DNA from: Myxococcales bacterium
Lineage (GTDB): Bacteria; Myxococcota_A; Polyangia; Haliangiales; Haliangiaceae
DNA: 64,000 nucleotides
Direction of reading: 5' to 3'
Assembly: GCA_016707895.1 (NCBI GenBank)
Contig: JADJGV010000006.1
Location: 62,001-126,000, forward strand
Position numbers and translations under genes: made by a program. The number at the start of each line of letters is the position of its first letter. The first letter of the stretch is position 1. The notes under the pieces were generated by a model. The model was not told where the DNA came from, made no database searches, and worked only from the letters and a program-made list of their open reading frames with translations. Positions 30,544 through 38,506 of this stretch are shown in pieces.

Positions 30544-31356
30544 ATGCGCCCATCGCACGCCACCTTCGTGATCACCGCCCTCGCCGCCTGCTCGTCCCCC
30601 GCGGCGACGCCGCTCGACGCCGCGCGCGACGCCGCCACCGACGCCGCCACCGACGCCGCCACCGACGCGCCGCCCGACGGCCCGACCGCCGATTGGTCGT
30701 GCGTCGGCGCGCCGGCACCGACGACCGCGCCCGCACAGCTCGCGCTCGGCGGGGTGGTCCTCGAACGGCGGCTGGTCGACCTCGTGCCCCGCGGCGGTGT
30801 CGTCAACGACGTGTTCGCCGCCGGTGACGAGACGACGGTGCTCGCCACCACCACGTCCGCCACGGGCAGCGGCGCGTTTACGACCACGATCACCACCGGC
30901 GGCGCGCCGCGCGACGTCTACCTGCGCCACCGCGGCACCGACCTGATCGACGCCTACAGCTACTTGCCTCGCCCGCTCGCCACCGATCTGACCAACGCGG
31001 TGATCGTGACGCTGAGCAGCGCGCAGTTCTCACTGTTCGAGGCCCTCGCCGGCCGCACCCAAGATCCGACGCGCGGCTTCCTGGTGGCGATCGTGCTCGA
31101 CTGCCAGCTGCGCGTGGTGCCCGGGGCCCAGGTGACCACGTCGCCGCCGGCGACCGCGACGATCTACGCGGCGGCCGACTCGACGCCGTCGGACGCGAGC
31201 GCCACGACCGACGCCGGCATCGCCTACCTCTTCGATCTGCCGATCGGTGCGGTCGTCGTGAACGTGCAGGTCGGCGCGGTGACCTACCCCGCGCGTACCA
31301 TCGCGGTCCGCCGCTTCGACGCGCCGGCATTCACCGCGGTGTACCTGGCGCCCTGA
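30544..31356 (+). CDS. lipoprotein with Asp-Ala repeat linker
   Basis: 270 residues from ATG 30544. Lipoprotein signal with ALAAC lipobox at ~residue 16, then a linker of (DAAT) units, then a ~210-aa beta-rich domain of carboxypeptidase-regulatory or transthyretin type appearance (LPIGAVVVNVQVGAVTYPAR; SATTDAGIAYLFDLPIGAVV). Two Cys (SCVGAP, LDCQLR) may pair. Divergent from the large kinase gene with ~180 bp between starts. Last gene before the right 62-bp repeat. No specific function recognised. Confidence 0.75.
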   Translation: MRPSHATFVITALAACSSPAATPLDAARDAATDAATDAATDAPPDGPTADWSCVGAPAPTTAPAQLALGGVVLERRLVDLVPRGGVVNDVFAAGDETTVLATTTSATGSGAFTTTITTGGAPRDVYLRHRGTDLIDAYSYLPRPLATDLTNAVIVTLSSAQFSLFEALAGRTQDPTRGFLVAIVLDCQLRVVPGAQVTTSPPATATIYAAADSTPSDASATTDAGIAYLFDLPIGAVVVNVQVGAVTYPARTIAVRRFDAPAFTAVYLAP

Positions 31357-31376
31357 TCGTCGGGGCGGATGCCGTG

Positions 31377-31438
31377 CTAGCGCCGGGCGCGCGCCGTGGG
31401 CAGCTCGTCGGCCCGCGGCCGCGCCCAGAGGGTCGCGA
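31377..31438. repeat. 62-bp direct repeat, right copy (3' end of membrane protein gene)
   Basis: Identical to 25230-25291. It includes the stop codon and last ~20 codons of the gene, the place where integrative elements often recombine. Confidence 0.9.
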
Positions 31439-31631
31439 GCGCGCCGAGCACGACGCCGGCGGCCAGCCACACCACGCCGAGGGCGGCGGCCGGCACCAGG
31501 TCGTAGGCGAGGCTGGCGCCGCGCGGGCGCACCGGCAGGGTCAGGAAGGTCAGGCCGATCGCGATGGCGAAGGCCAGGCCCCAGCGGTGCTCACGCACGA
31601 ACGCGACCCGGCGAGCACGAGCGTCGTCCAT
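31377..31631 (-). CDS. small two-TM membrane protein, 84 aa
   Basis: Starts at ATG 31631. Two predicted membrane helices (GLAFAIAIGLTFLTLPV; AALGVVWLAAGVVLGALATL) join a basic N-terminus and an Arg-rich cytoplasmic tail (ARPRADELPTARARR). The last ~20 codons plus stop are the right copy of the 62-bp direct repeat. It lies 32 bp after the lipoprotein gene at 31664-32074 on the same strand, so it is probably co-transcribed. Function unknown. Confidence 0.7.
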   Translation of the reverse strand: MDDARARRVAFVREHRWGLAFAIAIGLTFLTLPVRPRGASLAYDLVPAAALGVVWLAAGVVLGALATLWARPRADELPTARARR

Positions 31632-31663
31632 CGCGGCGATGCTAGCGCGGCGCGCGCGCGCCG

Positions 31664-32074
31664 TCACTCGCCCAGATCGGAGATGCAGTCGAGCTGGGCC
31701 TGGTTCGAGGCCGGGGTGGCGCGGCCGGTCGCGGGGTCACAGGTGAAGTTGCGCTCGACGCAGGCGTAGGTGCGCTGGTTGGCGGTGGCCTGGGCGACCG
31801 CGGCGTCGTCGACCCGGACGATCTCGGCCAGGCACTGATCGCGGGGCGCCCCGGTCAGGTGCTCGCAGCAGGTGGTCTGCTTGTCGGTGGCCGCCCGGTA
31901 GTGATCGGTGTGGCGACCGCCACAGGCCGCCAGCGCCAGCGCCAGGGCGATCCCGGCGAGGCGAGCGCGCCCCAGTGTGGTGGGGCCGACCGTGATCGAT
32001 CGTTCACGCTCGGGGCGCGCGCGGGGGTCGCGGCCAGCCTGGATCCACGAGTTCGACAGCAAGCGAAGGGACAT
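31664..32074 (-). CDS. Cys-containing lipoprotein
   Basis: A lipobox ALAAC lies in ARLAGIALALALAACGGRHT, followed by ~80 residues with six further Cys (TTCCEHLTGAPRDQC, YACVERNFTC, LDCISDLGE) that suggest disulfides. The start is uncertain: ATG 32074 gives an unusually long ~50-residue pre-lipobox segment, so translation may begin at a later non-ATG codon nearer the hydrophobic stretch. Probably co-transcribed with the small membrane protein downstream. Divergent from the YXWGxW-type lipoprotein at 32149. Function unknown. Confidence 0.65.
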   Translation of the reverse strand: MSLRLLSNSWIQAGRDPRARPERERSITVGPTTLGRARLAGIALALALAACGGRHTDHYRAATDKQTTCCEHLTGAPRDQCLAEIVRVDDAAVAQATANQRTYACVERNFTCDPATGRATPASNQAQLDCISDLGE

Positions 32075-32148
32075 GGAGCGGGACGTTCGCAAGCCGCGCG
32101 CCACCGACGCCTCACGGATCTGGCGACCGCCTTGCAAGGCACGACCGC

Positions 32149-33711
32149 ATGGTCTCGCTTCGTCTGGTCTCCATGATCCTGCTGGTGGGCGCGTGCGGTG
32201 GTGCCGGTGTGCGCTACCAGGCCCTCGGCCAGGGCCGCGTGGTGGTGGCCGGGACGCCAGCCGCGGTGGGCCCGGGCGCCTCGGCGACCGCCGGGCTGCC
32301 GGCGGCGGTGGCGGTGCCCGCCGACGCGCCCGACTCGACCTACCGGGTCGACTTCGACGTGTGGCTGCCGCGGGCGGCCGAGGTCGACTGGACGATCCGC
32401 TGCGGCAGCGCGGCGGTGGCCGGCGTGGTCGGCGAGGACTTCGCGACCTATCAGGAGCGGCGGCTGCGCGAGCTGGTGGCCGAGCGCGAGCGCGCGCGGC
32501 GGGCGGCGGCGGCGGTGGGCGCGGCGGTCGGCCAGGCGGTGATCGGCCAGGTCGCCGCGACCACGACGGTGCAGACGCCGACGGCGCAGGCCCAGGCCAC
32601 GGTCGCGGTCGACGGCGCCGCGGTCGGCGCCCAGGTCGGCGCGGCCACCGTGTCGACCGACGTCGCGCTGCCGCCGGGCGACGTCGGCCAGGGCTACCGC
32701 CACGGCACCGCGACGCTGCTGGTGCCCGACGCCACCGCCGGCGCGTGCACGATGGAGCTCGCGCCGCGCAGCCCCGACGACGCCGGCGCGCTCGGCACGT
32801 TCGCGGTGGCGCGCCTCGACGACACCGCCCGGCGGATCGCGGCGCAGGCCCAGGCCGGCGCGATCGTCGTGCGCGGCGATCTGCGCGCGCAGCTGGTGGC
32901 CCGCGGCGGCGACCTCGAGTTCCGCGCGCGCCAGGCGGCGCAGGCCCAGGCGGCGGCCGAGGCCGAGCTGGTGGCGGCCCGCGCGATCCGCGCGCAGCTG
33001 GCCGCGTCGCTGCAGGCCCACGCGGTGGCGCCCCGCCCGATCGTCGTCGGCGGCGCGGTCGCGGTGCGCGGCGAGGTCGCGGTGGTCGGCGGCGGCGAGG
33101 TGACGGTGATCGCCGACGGCGCGAGCTACGAGGCGTGGGTGTGGGGCCGCTGCATGGGCACGCGGCGGAGCGTCGTCGAGCAGCTGGTCGCGCGCGGGGG
33201 CGACCGCGCGCTGCGCGCCCGCCAGCGGCAGCTCGCCTTCGAGGCCCAGCTGCGGATCGACGCCGAGGCCGCCGCGGCCCGCGCCGCCGCCGACGCGGTA
33301 GCGGCCGCGCAGGCGCAGGCGGTGTTCGAGGCCCGCGCGCAGGTCGTGGCGCGGCTGACGCGGCTGGGCGCGGTGGTGCGCACGCCGATGCCGCCCGACG
33401 TCGACGAGCAGCCCGGCGAGCCGCCGATGGCGGGGTACGCCTGGGCCGGCGGCCACTGGGAGTGGCGCCTGGGCCAGTGGCAGTGGATCCCCGGCTACTG
33501 GCTGGGGCAGACCGGCGGCGTCGCGACGACGACGACCACCGCCACCGCCACGACCACGACGGTCGTCGCCGGCCCAGCCGCCGCGGTGGGCGCGGCCATC
33601 ACCGGCGGGGTGACGATCACCGTCGGCGTCGGGGCCAGCGGCGGCAGGCGCCCGCCGCCGTCGCACACCCAGGATCACCGCCCCACGTCTCACACCCAGG
33701 ATCACCGTTGA
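32149..33711 (+). CDS. lipoprotein with YXWGxW-type repeat C-terminus
   Basis: 520 residues from ATG 32149. Lipoprotein signal (RLVSMILLVGAC). The first ~200 residues are beta-rich (DSTYRVDFDVWLPRAAEVDW). The middle is Ala/Gln/Arg-rich coiled-coil-like (RQAAQAQAAAEAELVAARAI). Near residues 425-450 is AWAGGHWEWRLGQWQWIPGY, a double YxWxxGxW motif typical of the YXWGxW outer-membrane/periplasmic repeat family. A Thr/Ala/Val-rich tail carries a duplicated SHTQDHR end encoded by a direct DNA repeat. Function unknown; probably structural in the envelope. Confidence 0.75.
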   Translation: MVSLRLVSMILLVGACGGAGVRYQALGQGRVVVAGTPAAVGPGASATAGLPAAVAVPADAPDSTYRVDFDVWLPRAAEVDWTIRCGSAAVAGVVGEDFATYQERRLRELVAERERARRAAAAVGAAVGQAVIGQVAATTTVQTPTAQAQATVAVDGAAVGAQVGAATVSTDVALPPGDVGQGYRHGTATLLVPDATAGACTMELAPRSPDDAGALGTFAVARLDDTARRIAAQAQAGAIVVRGDLRAQLVARGGDLEFRARQAAQAQAAAEAELVAARAIRAQLAASLQAHAVAPRPIVVGGAVAVRGEVAVVGGGEVTVIADGASYEAWVWGRCMGTRRSVVEQLVARGGDRALRARQRQLAFEAQLRIDAEAAAARAAADAVAAAQAQAVFEARAQVVARLTRLGAVVRTPMPPDVDEQPGEPPMAGYAWAGGHWEWRLGQWQWIPGYWLGQTGGVATTTTTATATTTTVVAGPAAAVGAAITGGVTITVGVGASGGRRPPPSHTQDHRPTSHTQDHR

Positions 33712-33828
33712 AGTGCTGTGGCTCGGAGCGGCGCAGCGGGAGTTTCGCGTCTCGGGTGGGGGCCCCGCGGGGCGTGACCCCGTGGGGGAGGGTTTGGCGA
33801 CAAACCCTCTTGAGATCGCGCGCCGCGG

Positions 33829-34155
33829 TCAGTTCCACGGCTTGCGGCAGGCGCGGGCCGCCGCGGCGGTGCGCGCCGCCTTCATGCACTTGACGCCCTC
33901 GAAGTCGCGGGCCGCGCGGCACTGCCCGACCGCGAAGTCGAGCCCGTCCTTGATCTTCTGATCGCGGTCGGCCAGCTTGGCCGCGCGCACCTTCTCGCGA
34001 TCCGCCGGCGGCGCCGCGGCGATCTCGACCTCGGCCTGCTCCCAGTACGTGAGCGACGCGTAGTTGCGCAGCGCCTCCTCGCACGACTCGACCGACGGCC
34101 GCTTGCAGGCGGCGAACCCGAGGACCACGACAGCGAGGCACAGCGCGCGCGACAT
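33829..34155 (-). CDS. small lipoprotein, 108 aa
   Basis: ATG 34155; signal SRALCLAVVVLGFAAC with lipobox FAAC. The rest is helical with four Cys in the mature part (ESCEEALRNYASLTYWEQAE; GQCRAARDFEGVKCMKAART; ACRKPWN). Helical Cys-pair proteins of this kind are frequent small lipoproteins in this phylum. It follows the beta-barrel gene by 56 bp on the same strand and may be part of its operon. Confidence 0.75.
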   Translation of the reverse strand: MSRALCLAVVVLGFAACKRPSVESCEEALRNYASLTYWEQAEVEIAAAPPADREKVRAAKLADRDQKIKDGLDFAVGQCRAARDFEGVKCMKAARTAAAARACRKPWN

Positions 34156-34211
34156 GGCGGTGACGTAGCACAGCCACCCCGGCGCCGACAGGGCCCCGCG
34201 GGGGCCGGCCG

Positions 34212-35324
34212 TCACCGCTCCCAGGTGAGCCCGGCGTAGACCAGCTGGCGGCGGAACGCGCCCGCGGCGTCGCCCAGCGCGCTGGCGTGCAGCGACCAGC
34301 GCAGCTCGGCCTGCCAGGCGCGCCCGAAGCCGCGGCCCAGGCGCACCGCGGCGCTCGAGCGGGCCTCGCCGTCGAGCGAGTCGAACGACTGCGCGGCGAT
34401 GTCGCGGGCCACGACCTGCGGCTCGGGGTAGCGATCGAGCTGGCCGACCACCGACAGCGTCGCGAAGACGTGGGCCGGCAGCGGCGTGGTCACCGAGCCG
34501 CTGAGCCGCTGGCGCACGAACGAGCTGCCGAAGCTGGTCGAGTCGTCGACGGTGAGCTCGTAGCCCAGCGACGCCGCGCGCTGCCCGGTGTAGCTGAGCT
34601 TGATCGTCGCGACGTGGACCAGATCGGCGCGCGCGCGATCGCCCGGCACGTAGCAGCGGGCCTCGGGCATCGGCCCGGGCGGGCAGGCGTTGACGTACGC
34701 CCGGCCGCGGTAGTCGCGCTGCTCGAGCCGGTAGCCGAGCGCGCCGTCGACCGCGCGGGCGTCGGCGCCGCGCCACAGCGGTTGCTCGAGCGTCACCGCC
34801 AGCGTCGCGCCGGTCCAGTCGAAGTCGGGATCGGGCTTGTAGGCCAGCCGGCGGACGCCGACCGCCACGGTGGCGACGTGGGCGCTGGCGTCGGTCAAGG
34901 TCGCCGACAGATCGGCGCCGCTCGACGCGAACGCGTGGGCGTCGGCCGGCGCGTTGAGCGGGAACACCTCGTAGTGGGTCGCGCGCGCGCCGAGCGCCAG
35001 CGCGTCGCTGCTGCGGCGGCTGACCGCGCCGTCGAGGGCGAGCGTCGTCGCGTCCTCGGTGTCGACGCCGCCGGCCATCGCGGTGCGGGCGCCGCCGGCG
35101 GCCATCAGCACCCACCGCGCCCGGCGCGGCTGGCCGCCACGCACGTCGACCGCCGCGCGCAGCCGCGACATCGGCGCCGCCTGCGGCCCCTGGCGATCCT
35201 CGACCCGCTGGACGTTGGAGTCGTACTCGACCCCGCCCTCGGCCCGCCCGCGCCACTCCTCGGCGGCGGCGGCGCCGCTCGCCGCGGCGAGCACGCCGAC
35301 CACGACGCCCGCGCGGCCGATCAC
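34212..35324 (-). CDS. predicted outer-membrane beta-barrel protein
   Basis: 370 residues from GTG 35324, overlapping the stop of the upstream gene (GTGA). Signal peptide GVVVGVLAAASGAAAA, then EEWRGRAEGGVEYDSNVQRV, the opening typical of outer-membrane barrels that start with an E-Y-D-S-N-V strand. Alternating hydrophobic/polar strands run to the C-terminus (RQLVYAGLTWER). A Cys pair (NACPPGPMPEARCYV) probably sits in an outer loop. Coupling to a periplasmic coiled-coil protein suggests a two-part envelope-spanning assembly. The specific substrate is unknown. Confidence 0.7.
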   Translation of the reverse strand: MIGRAGVVVGVLAAASGAAAAEEWRGRAEGGVEYDSNVQRVEDRQGPQAAPMSRLRAAVDVRGGQPRRARWVLMAAGGARTAMAGGVDTEDATTLALDGAVSRRSSDALALGARATHYEVFPLNAPADAHAFASSGADLSATLTDASAHVATVAVGVRRLAYKPDPDFDWTGATLAVTLEQPLWRGADARAVDGALGYRLEQRDYRGRAYVNACPPGPMPEARCYVPGDRARADLVHVATIKLSYTGQRAASLGYELTVDDSTSFGSSFVRQRLSGSVTTPLPAHVFATLSVVGQLDRYPEPQVVARDIAAQSFDSLDGEARSSAAVRLGRGFGRAWQAELRWSLHASALGDAAGAFRRQLVYAGLTWER

Positions 35325-36322
35325 GGCTTGCGCAGCTCGCGGGCCCGCGCCTCGATCGCCAGCCGCCGCTTGCGCAGCGTCTCGAGCCGCGCCGCGACCG
35401 CGACCTTGGCCTGGCGCGACGCCGCCGCCCAGGTCGCGGGGTCGGCCGAGCGATCCGACTCGCGCAGCACGTCGACCGTGCGGGCGTCGACCACCGCCGA
35501 CAGCGCGGTGGCCAGCTCGCGGCCGGTGGGCGCGTCGGCGGCGCCGGTCAGGCCGCCGCTCTCGGTCGGGGGCGCCGACGCGCCGTCGGCGACCGTCGCC
35601 GCCTCGGTCGCGCCCGATCGCACCGCGACCCGGTTGACGCCGTCGTCGTCGGTGGCCGACATCGACTCGGCGCGCTCGTGCTGACGCCGCAGCTCGGCGG
35701 CCGCGTCGAACGTGCGGGCGCGCCGGTCGAGCCGCGCCACCTCGGCGGTCAGCGCCGCCTCGGCGTCGCGCAGCGCCGCGGCCTGCTCGTCGAGCTCCTC
35801 GGGATCGGCCAGCGGATCGAGCGCGTCGTCGGGCAGGACGATCTTCTTGGTCGGCGCCGCGACCGCGTACGCGGCGCGCCGGCGGGCCAGCTCGGCGCGC
35901 GCGCTCGGCGTGGCGCTCACCATCGCGGCGTCGATCGCCGCGACCGCGGCCGCCTTGGCGCGCGTCAGCTCGGCGTCGGCAACCCGCACCCGATCGGCCA
36001 GCGCGGTCAGCGCCTTCGCGGTCTCCAGCGATGAGGCCAGCTTGCTGCGCAGCGCGCGGTCGCGGCGCCACGACGCCTTCTGGCGCTTGAGCTGATCGAC
36101 CTCGGCCAGCTCGCCCTGGTAGCGGCGGGTCGCGGCGGCCCGCTCGGTCGCCAGCGCGCCCAGCGCCTTCTGCGACCGCGCGACCGCGGCGATCGCGGCG
36201 TCGACCCGGGACGGCGCCTGGGCCACCCGCACCCGCGGGCCCACGTCGGCCGCGGCGGCGCCCGCCCCGATCACGGGCGCGGCGACCGCGAAGGCGACGG
36301 CGAGGGCCTGGAGCAAGCGCAC
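35321..36322 (-). CDS. exported coiled-coil protein
   Basis: 333 residues from GTG 36322. Signal peptide LLQALAVAFAVAAPVIGAGA, then mostly Ala/Arg/Leu/Glu-rich long helices (~35-225 and ~280-333; RYQGELAEVDQLKRQKASWR) with heptad character and a low-complexity middle (TESGGLTGAADAPTG). It resembles periplasmic coiled-coil scaffolds such as TolC-partner or YbgF-like proteins only in general form. Translationally coupled to the beta-barrel gene. A sigma-54-like promoter motif lies directly upstream. Confidence 0.7.
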   Translation of the reverse strand: MRLLQALAVAFAVAAPVIGAGAAAADVGPRVRVAQAPSRVDAAIAAVARSQKALGALATERAAATRRYQGELAEVDQLKRQKASWRRDRALRSKLASSLETAKALTALADRVRVADAELTRAKAAAVAAIDAAMVSATPSARAELARRRAAYAVAAPTKKIVLPDDALDPLADPEELDEQAAALRDAEAALTAEVARLDRRARTFDAAAELRRQHERAESMSATDDDGVNRVAVRSGATEAATVADGASAPPTESGGLTGAADAPTGRELATALSAVVDARTVDVLRESDRSADPATWAAASRQAKVAVAARLETLRKRRLAIEARARELRKP

Positions 36323-36334
36323 GGGTCGAGTCTA

Positions 36335-36350
36335 AGCAGCCCACGTGCCA
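36335..36350 (-). promoter_or_regulatory. possible sigma-54 (-24/-12) promoter
   Basis: Reading on the minus strand, TGGCACG-N4-CTGCT matches the TGGCACG-N4-TTGCW consensus with one mismatch and correct spacing of the GG and GC dinucleotides. Predicted transcription would begin at ~36324, almost at the GTG start, so the message would be near-leaderless; this lowers confidence. Two sigma-54 activators are encoded in the window. Confidence 0.3.
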
Positions 36351-36445
36351 CCGGCAACCTGCCAGAACCACGCCGCAACTCCCGGTCGCGCCGCAGAAAC
36401 TCCCGGCGCGTTGGCGCGATCACTCAGAAATCTGTGACGGATCCG

Positions 36446-36459
36446 AGATCGCCCGATCT
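36446..36459. promoter_or_regulatory. inverted repeat upstream of the Ada/AlkA gene
   Basis: AGATCG-CC-CGATCT is a perfect 14-bp inverted repeat, 59 bp before ATG 36518. Ada proteins autoregulate by binding near their own promoters, so it could be an operator. It may also be chance in GC-rich DNA. Confidence 0.3.
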
Positions 36460-36517
36460 GGCTGCCAGGTCCGGAAACGGCCAGACGCGGCGGCCGCGGG
36501 TCGCTAGAACCACGGTC

Positions 36518-37972
36518 ATGGACCTCGATCGCGCCGCGTGTCGCCAGGCCGTGGTGGCCCGCGACGGCCGCTTCGACGGCCGGTTCGTCGTCGCGGTCGC
36601 GACCACCGGGATCTACTGCCGCCCGGTGTGCCCGGCCCGCACGCCGCGCGCCGAGCGCTGCCAGTACTTCGCGCTCGCGGCCCAGGCCGAGGCCGCGGGT
36701 TTCCGCGCGTGCCTGCGCTGCCGCCCCGAGGTCGCGCCCGGCCACGCCGCCAGCGCGGTCGACGCGCGCGCGCGCCTGGTCGCCGACGCGGTGGCGCTGA
36801 TCGAGCGCGGGTTCTTGATCGATCGCGCGCAGGAGGACCTCGCGGCGCACCTGGGCGTGACCGCGCGCCACCTGCGCCGCGCGGTCGTGACCGAACTCGG
36901 CGTGACGCCGGGCCAGCTCGATCGCACGCGCCGGTTCGCGCTGGCCAAGCAGCTGCTCCACGACTCGCGGGCCTCGGTGACCGCGATCGCGCTGGCGGCG
37001 GGCTTCGGCAGCGTCCGCCGCTGGAACGCGGCGTTCCGCGCGCAGTTCGCGACCACGCCGTCGAGCTTCCGCCGGCGCGCGGTGGCCGCCGACGCCACCG
37101 CCGCGCTGACCGTGCGCCTCGACGCCCGGCCGCCGTTCGACGGGCGCGCGCTGCTCGGGTTCCTGGCCGGCCGCGCGATCGCCGGCGTCGAGGAGGTCGA
37201 CGGCGCCTGCTACCGCCGCACCGTCGACGACGCCTGGCTCGAGGTGCGCGTCGTCGACGACGATCGCCGCCCGGGCGTGCGGCTGACCGTCGCCGCGGCG
37301 CTGGCCCCGCGGCTGGTGCCGATCGTCGCCCGGGTGCGCGCGCTGTTCGATCTCGACGCCGAGCCGGCGGTGATCGCCGCGCACCTGCGGCGCGACCCGC
37401 GGCTGCGCGCCGCCGTCGACGCCGCCCCTGGGCGGCGGGTGCCGGGCGCGTTCGATCCGTTCGAGGTCGCGGTGCGCACCGTGCTCGGCCAGCAGGTGTC
37501 GGTCGCCGCGGCGTCGACGCTGTGCGGGCGGCTGATCGCGCGCTTCGGTCGCCCGGTCGCGACCCCGTTCGCCGCGCTGACCCACGCCGCGCCGACCGCG
37601 GCCGTGCTGGCCCGGGCCTCGCTCGACGCGGTGGCCGAGGTCGGCCTGCCGCGGGCCCGCGCGGCGACGCTGATCGCGCTGGCCCAGGCGGTGGTCGACG
37701 GCCGCGTCAGCTGGGATCGCCCGCGCGATCCGGCGGCGGCGATGGCGGCGCTCACCGCGATCCCCGGCGTCGGCCCGTGGACCGCCAGCTACCTCGCGAT
37801 GCGCGCGCTGGCCTGGCCCGACGGCTTCCCCGCCGGCGACCTGGTGTTGCAGCGCCAGCTCGGCGTCACCCGCCGTGCCGCCGCCGAGGCCGCGAGCGCC
37901 GCGTGGCGACCGTGGCGCGCCTACGCCGCGATGCACCTGTGGGCCGCCGCCGGCGCCCGCCAAGGAGGATGA
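36518..37972 (+). CDS. Ada/AlkA fusion: methyl-phosphotriester sensor plus 3-methyladenine DNA glycosylase
   Basis: 484 residues from ATG 36518. The Ada N-terminal zinc domain has all four Cys (34, 38, 65, 68; YCRPVCPARTPRAERC, ACLRC). An AraC-type helix-turn-helix (~75-165) follows, then an AlkA N-terminal domain, then an HhH-GPD glycosylase (~285-480) with hairpin IPGVGPWTASYLAMRA and the Asp-bearing segment FPAGDLVLQRQL. The Ada part accepts a methyl group from DNA phosphate and becomes an activator; the glycosylase excises alkylated bases. It is translated together with the methyltransferase gene downstream, so the pair is a compact adaptive-response operon. Confidence 0.95.
   Translation: MDLDRAACRQAVVARDGRFDGRFVVAVATTGIYCRPVCPARTPRAERCQYFALAAQAEAAGFRACLRCRPEVAPGHAASAVDARARLVADAVALIERGFLIDRAQEDLAAHLGVTARHLRRAVVTELGVTPGQLDRTRRFALAKQLLHDSRASVTAIALAAGFGSVRRWNAAFRAQFATTPSSFRRRAVAADATAALTVRLDARPPFDGRALLGFLAGRAIAGVEEVDGACYRRTVDDAWLEVRVVDDDRRPGVRLTVAAALAPRLVPIVARVRALFDLDAEPAVIAAHLRRDPRLRAAVDAAPGRRVPGAFDPFEVAVRTVLGQQVSVAAASTLCGRLIARFGRPVATPFAALTHAAPTAAVLARASLDAVAEVGLPRARAATLIALAQAVVDGRVSWDRPRDPAAAMAALTAIPGVGPWTASYLAMRALAWPDGFPAGDLVLQRQLGVTRRAAAEAASAAWRPWRAYAAMHLWAAAGARQGG
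37962..37968 (+). promoter_or_regulatory. ribosome-binding site deciding the methyltransferase start
   Basis: AAGGAGG directly abuts ATG 37969, leaving no spacing, but sits 6 nt before ATG 37975. The second ATG is therefore the likelier start, although the first gives an ATGA overlap with the upstream stop. Confidence 0.65.
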
Positions 37973-37974
37973 TC

Positions 37975-38475
37975 ATGCTCGCCCACCCGGTCGCCCACAC
38001 CCTCGCCCACGCCACCCGGCCCTCGCCGGTCGGCCCGATCACGATCGTCGCGTCGCCGACCGCGGTCGTCGCGATCCACCTCGGCGACGGATCGCCGCTG
38101 CCGGGGTCGCGCGGCGCCGACGATCACCCGCTGCTCGCCGCCGCGGCCGCGCAGCTCGGCGAGTACTTCGCCGGTCGTCGCCGCGACTTCGACCTGCCGC
38201 TCGACGGCGTCGGCACGGCGTTCCAGCGCGACGTGTGGCGCGCGCTGTGCGGCATCCCGTTCGGCGCCACCTGCGGCTACGGCGAGCTCGCGGCGCGGCT
38301 GGGCCGCCCCAGCGCCGCGCGCGCGGTCGGCGCGGCCAACGGCAAGAACCCGATCGCGATCGTCGTGCCGTGCCACCGCGTGATCGGCAAGGACGGCACG
38401 CTCACTGGCTACGCCGGCGGGATGGCGATCAAGCAGTGGTTGCTGGATCACGAGGCGCGGCATCGGTCGGCGTGA
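37975..38475 (+). CDS. ogt: methylated-DNA--[protein]-cysteine S-methyltransferase
   Basis: 166 residues. Repairs O6-methylguanine by irreversible transfer of the methyl to its own Cys. The catalytic motif IAIVVPCHRVIGKDG, the upstream GTAFQRDVWRALCGIPFGAT and the helix-turn-helix region SAARAVGAANGKNP are intact, as is GYAGGMAIKQWLLDHE. A normal length for Ogt/MGMT with a short N-terminal domain. Located immediately after the Ada/AlkA gene, so its expression should rise with that activator. Confidence 0.95.
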   Translation: MLAHPVAHTLAHATRPSPVGPITIVASPTAVVAIHLGDGSPLPGSRGADDHPLLAAAAAQLGEYFAGRRRDFDLPLDGVGTAFQRDVWRALCGIPFGATCGYGELAARLGRPSAARAVGAANGKNPIAIVVPCHRVIGKDGTLTGYAGGMAIKQWLLDHEARHRSA

Positions 38476-38506
38476 ACGTCGCGGGGGCGCCCGGCGACCA
38501 ACCATC

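Noticed and set aside
25292..31376. Integrase or transposase inside the repeat-bounded segment
   Set aside because: Every coding frame there is accounted for by the activator, the kinase and the lipoprotein. No recombinase motif was seen.
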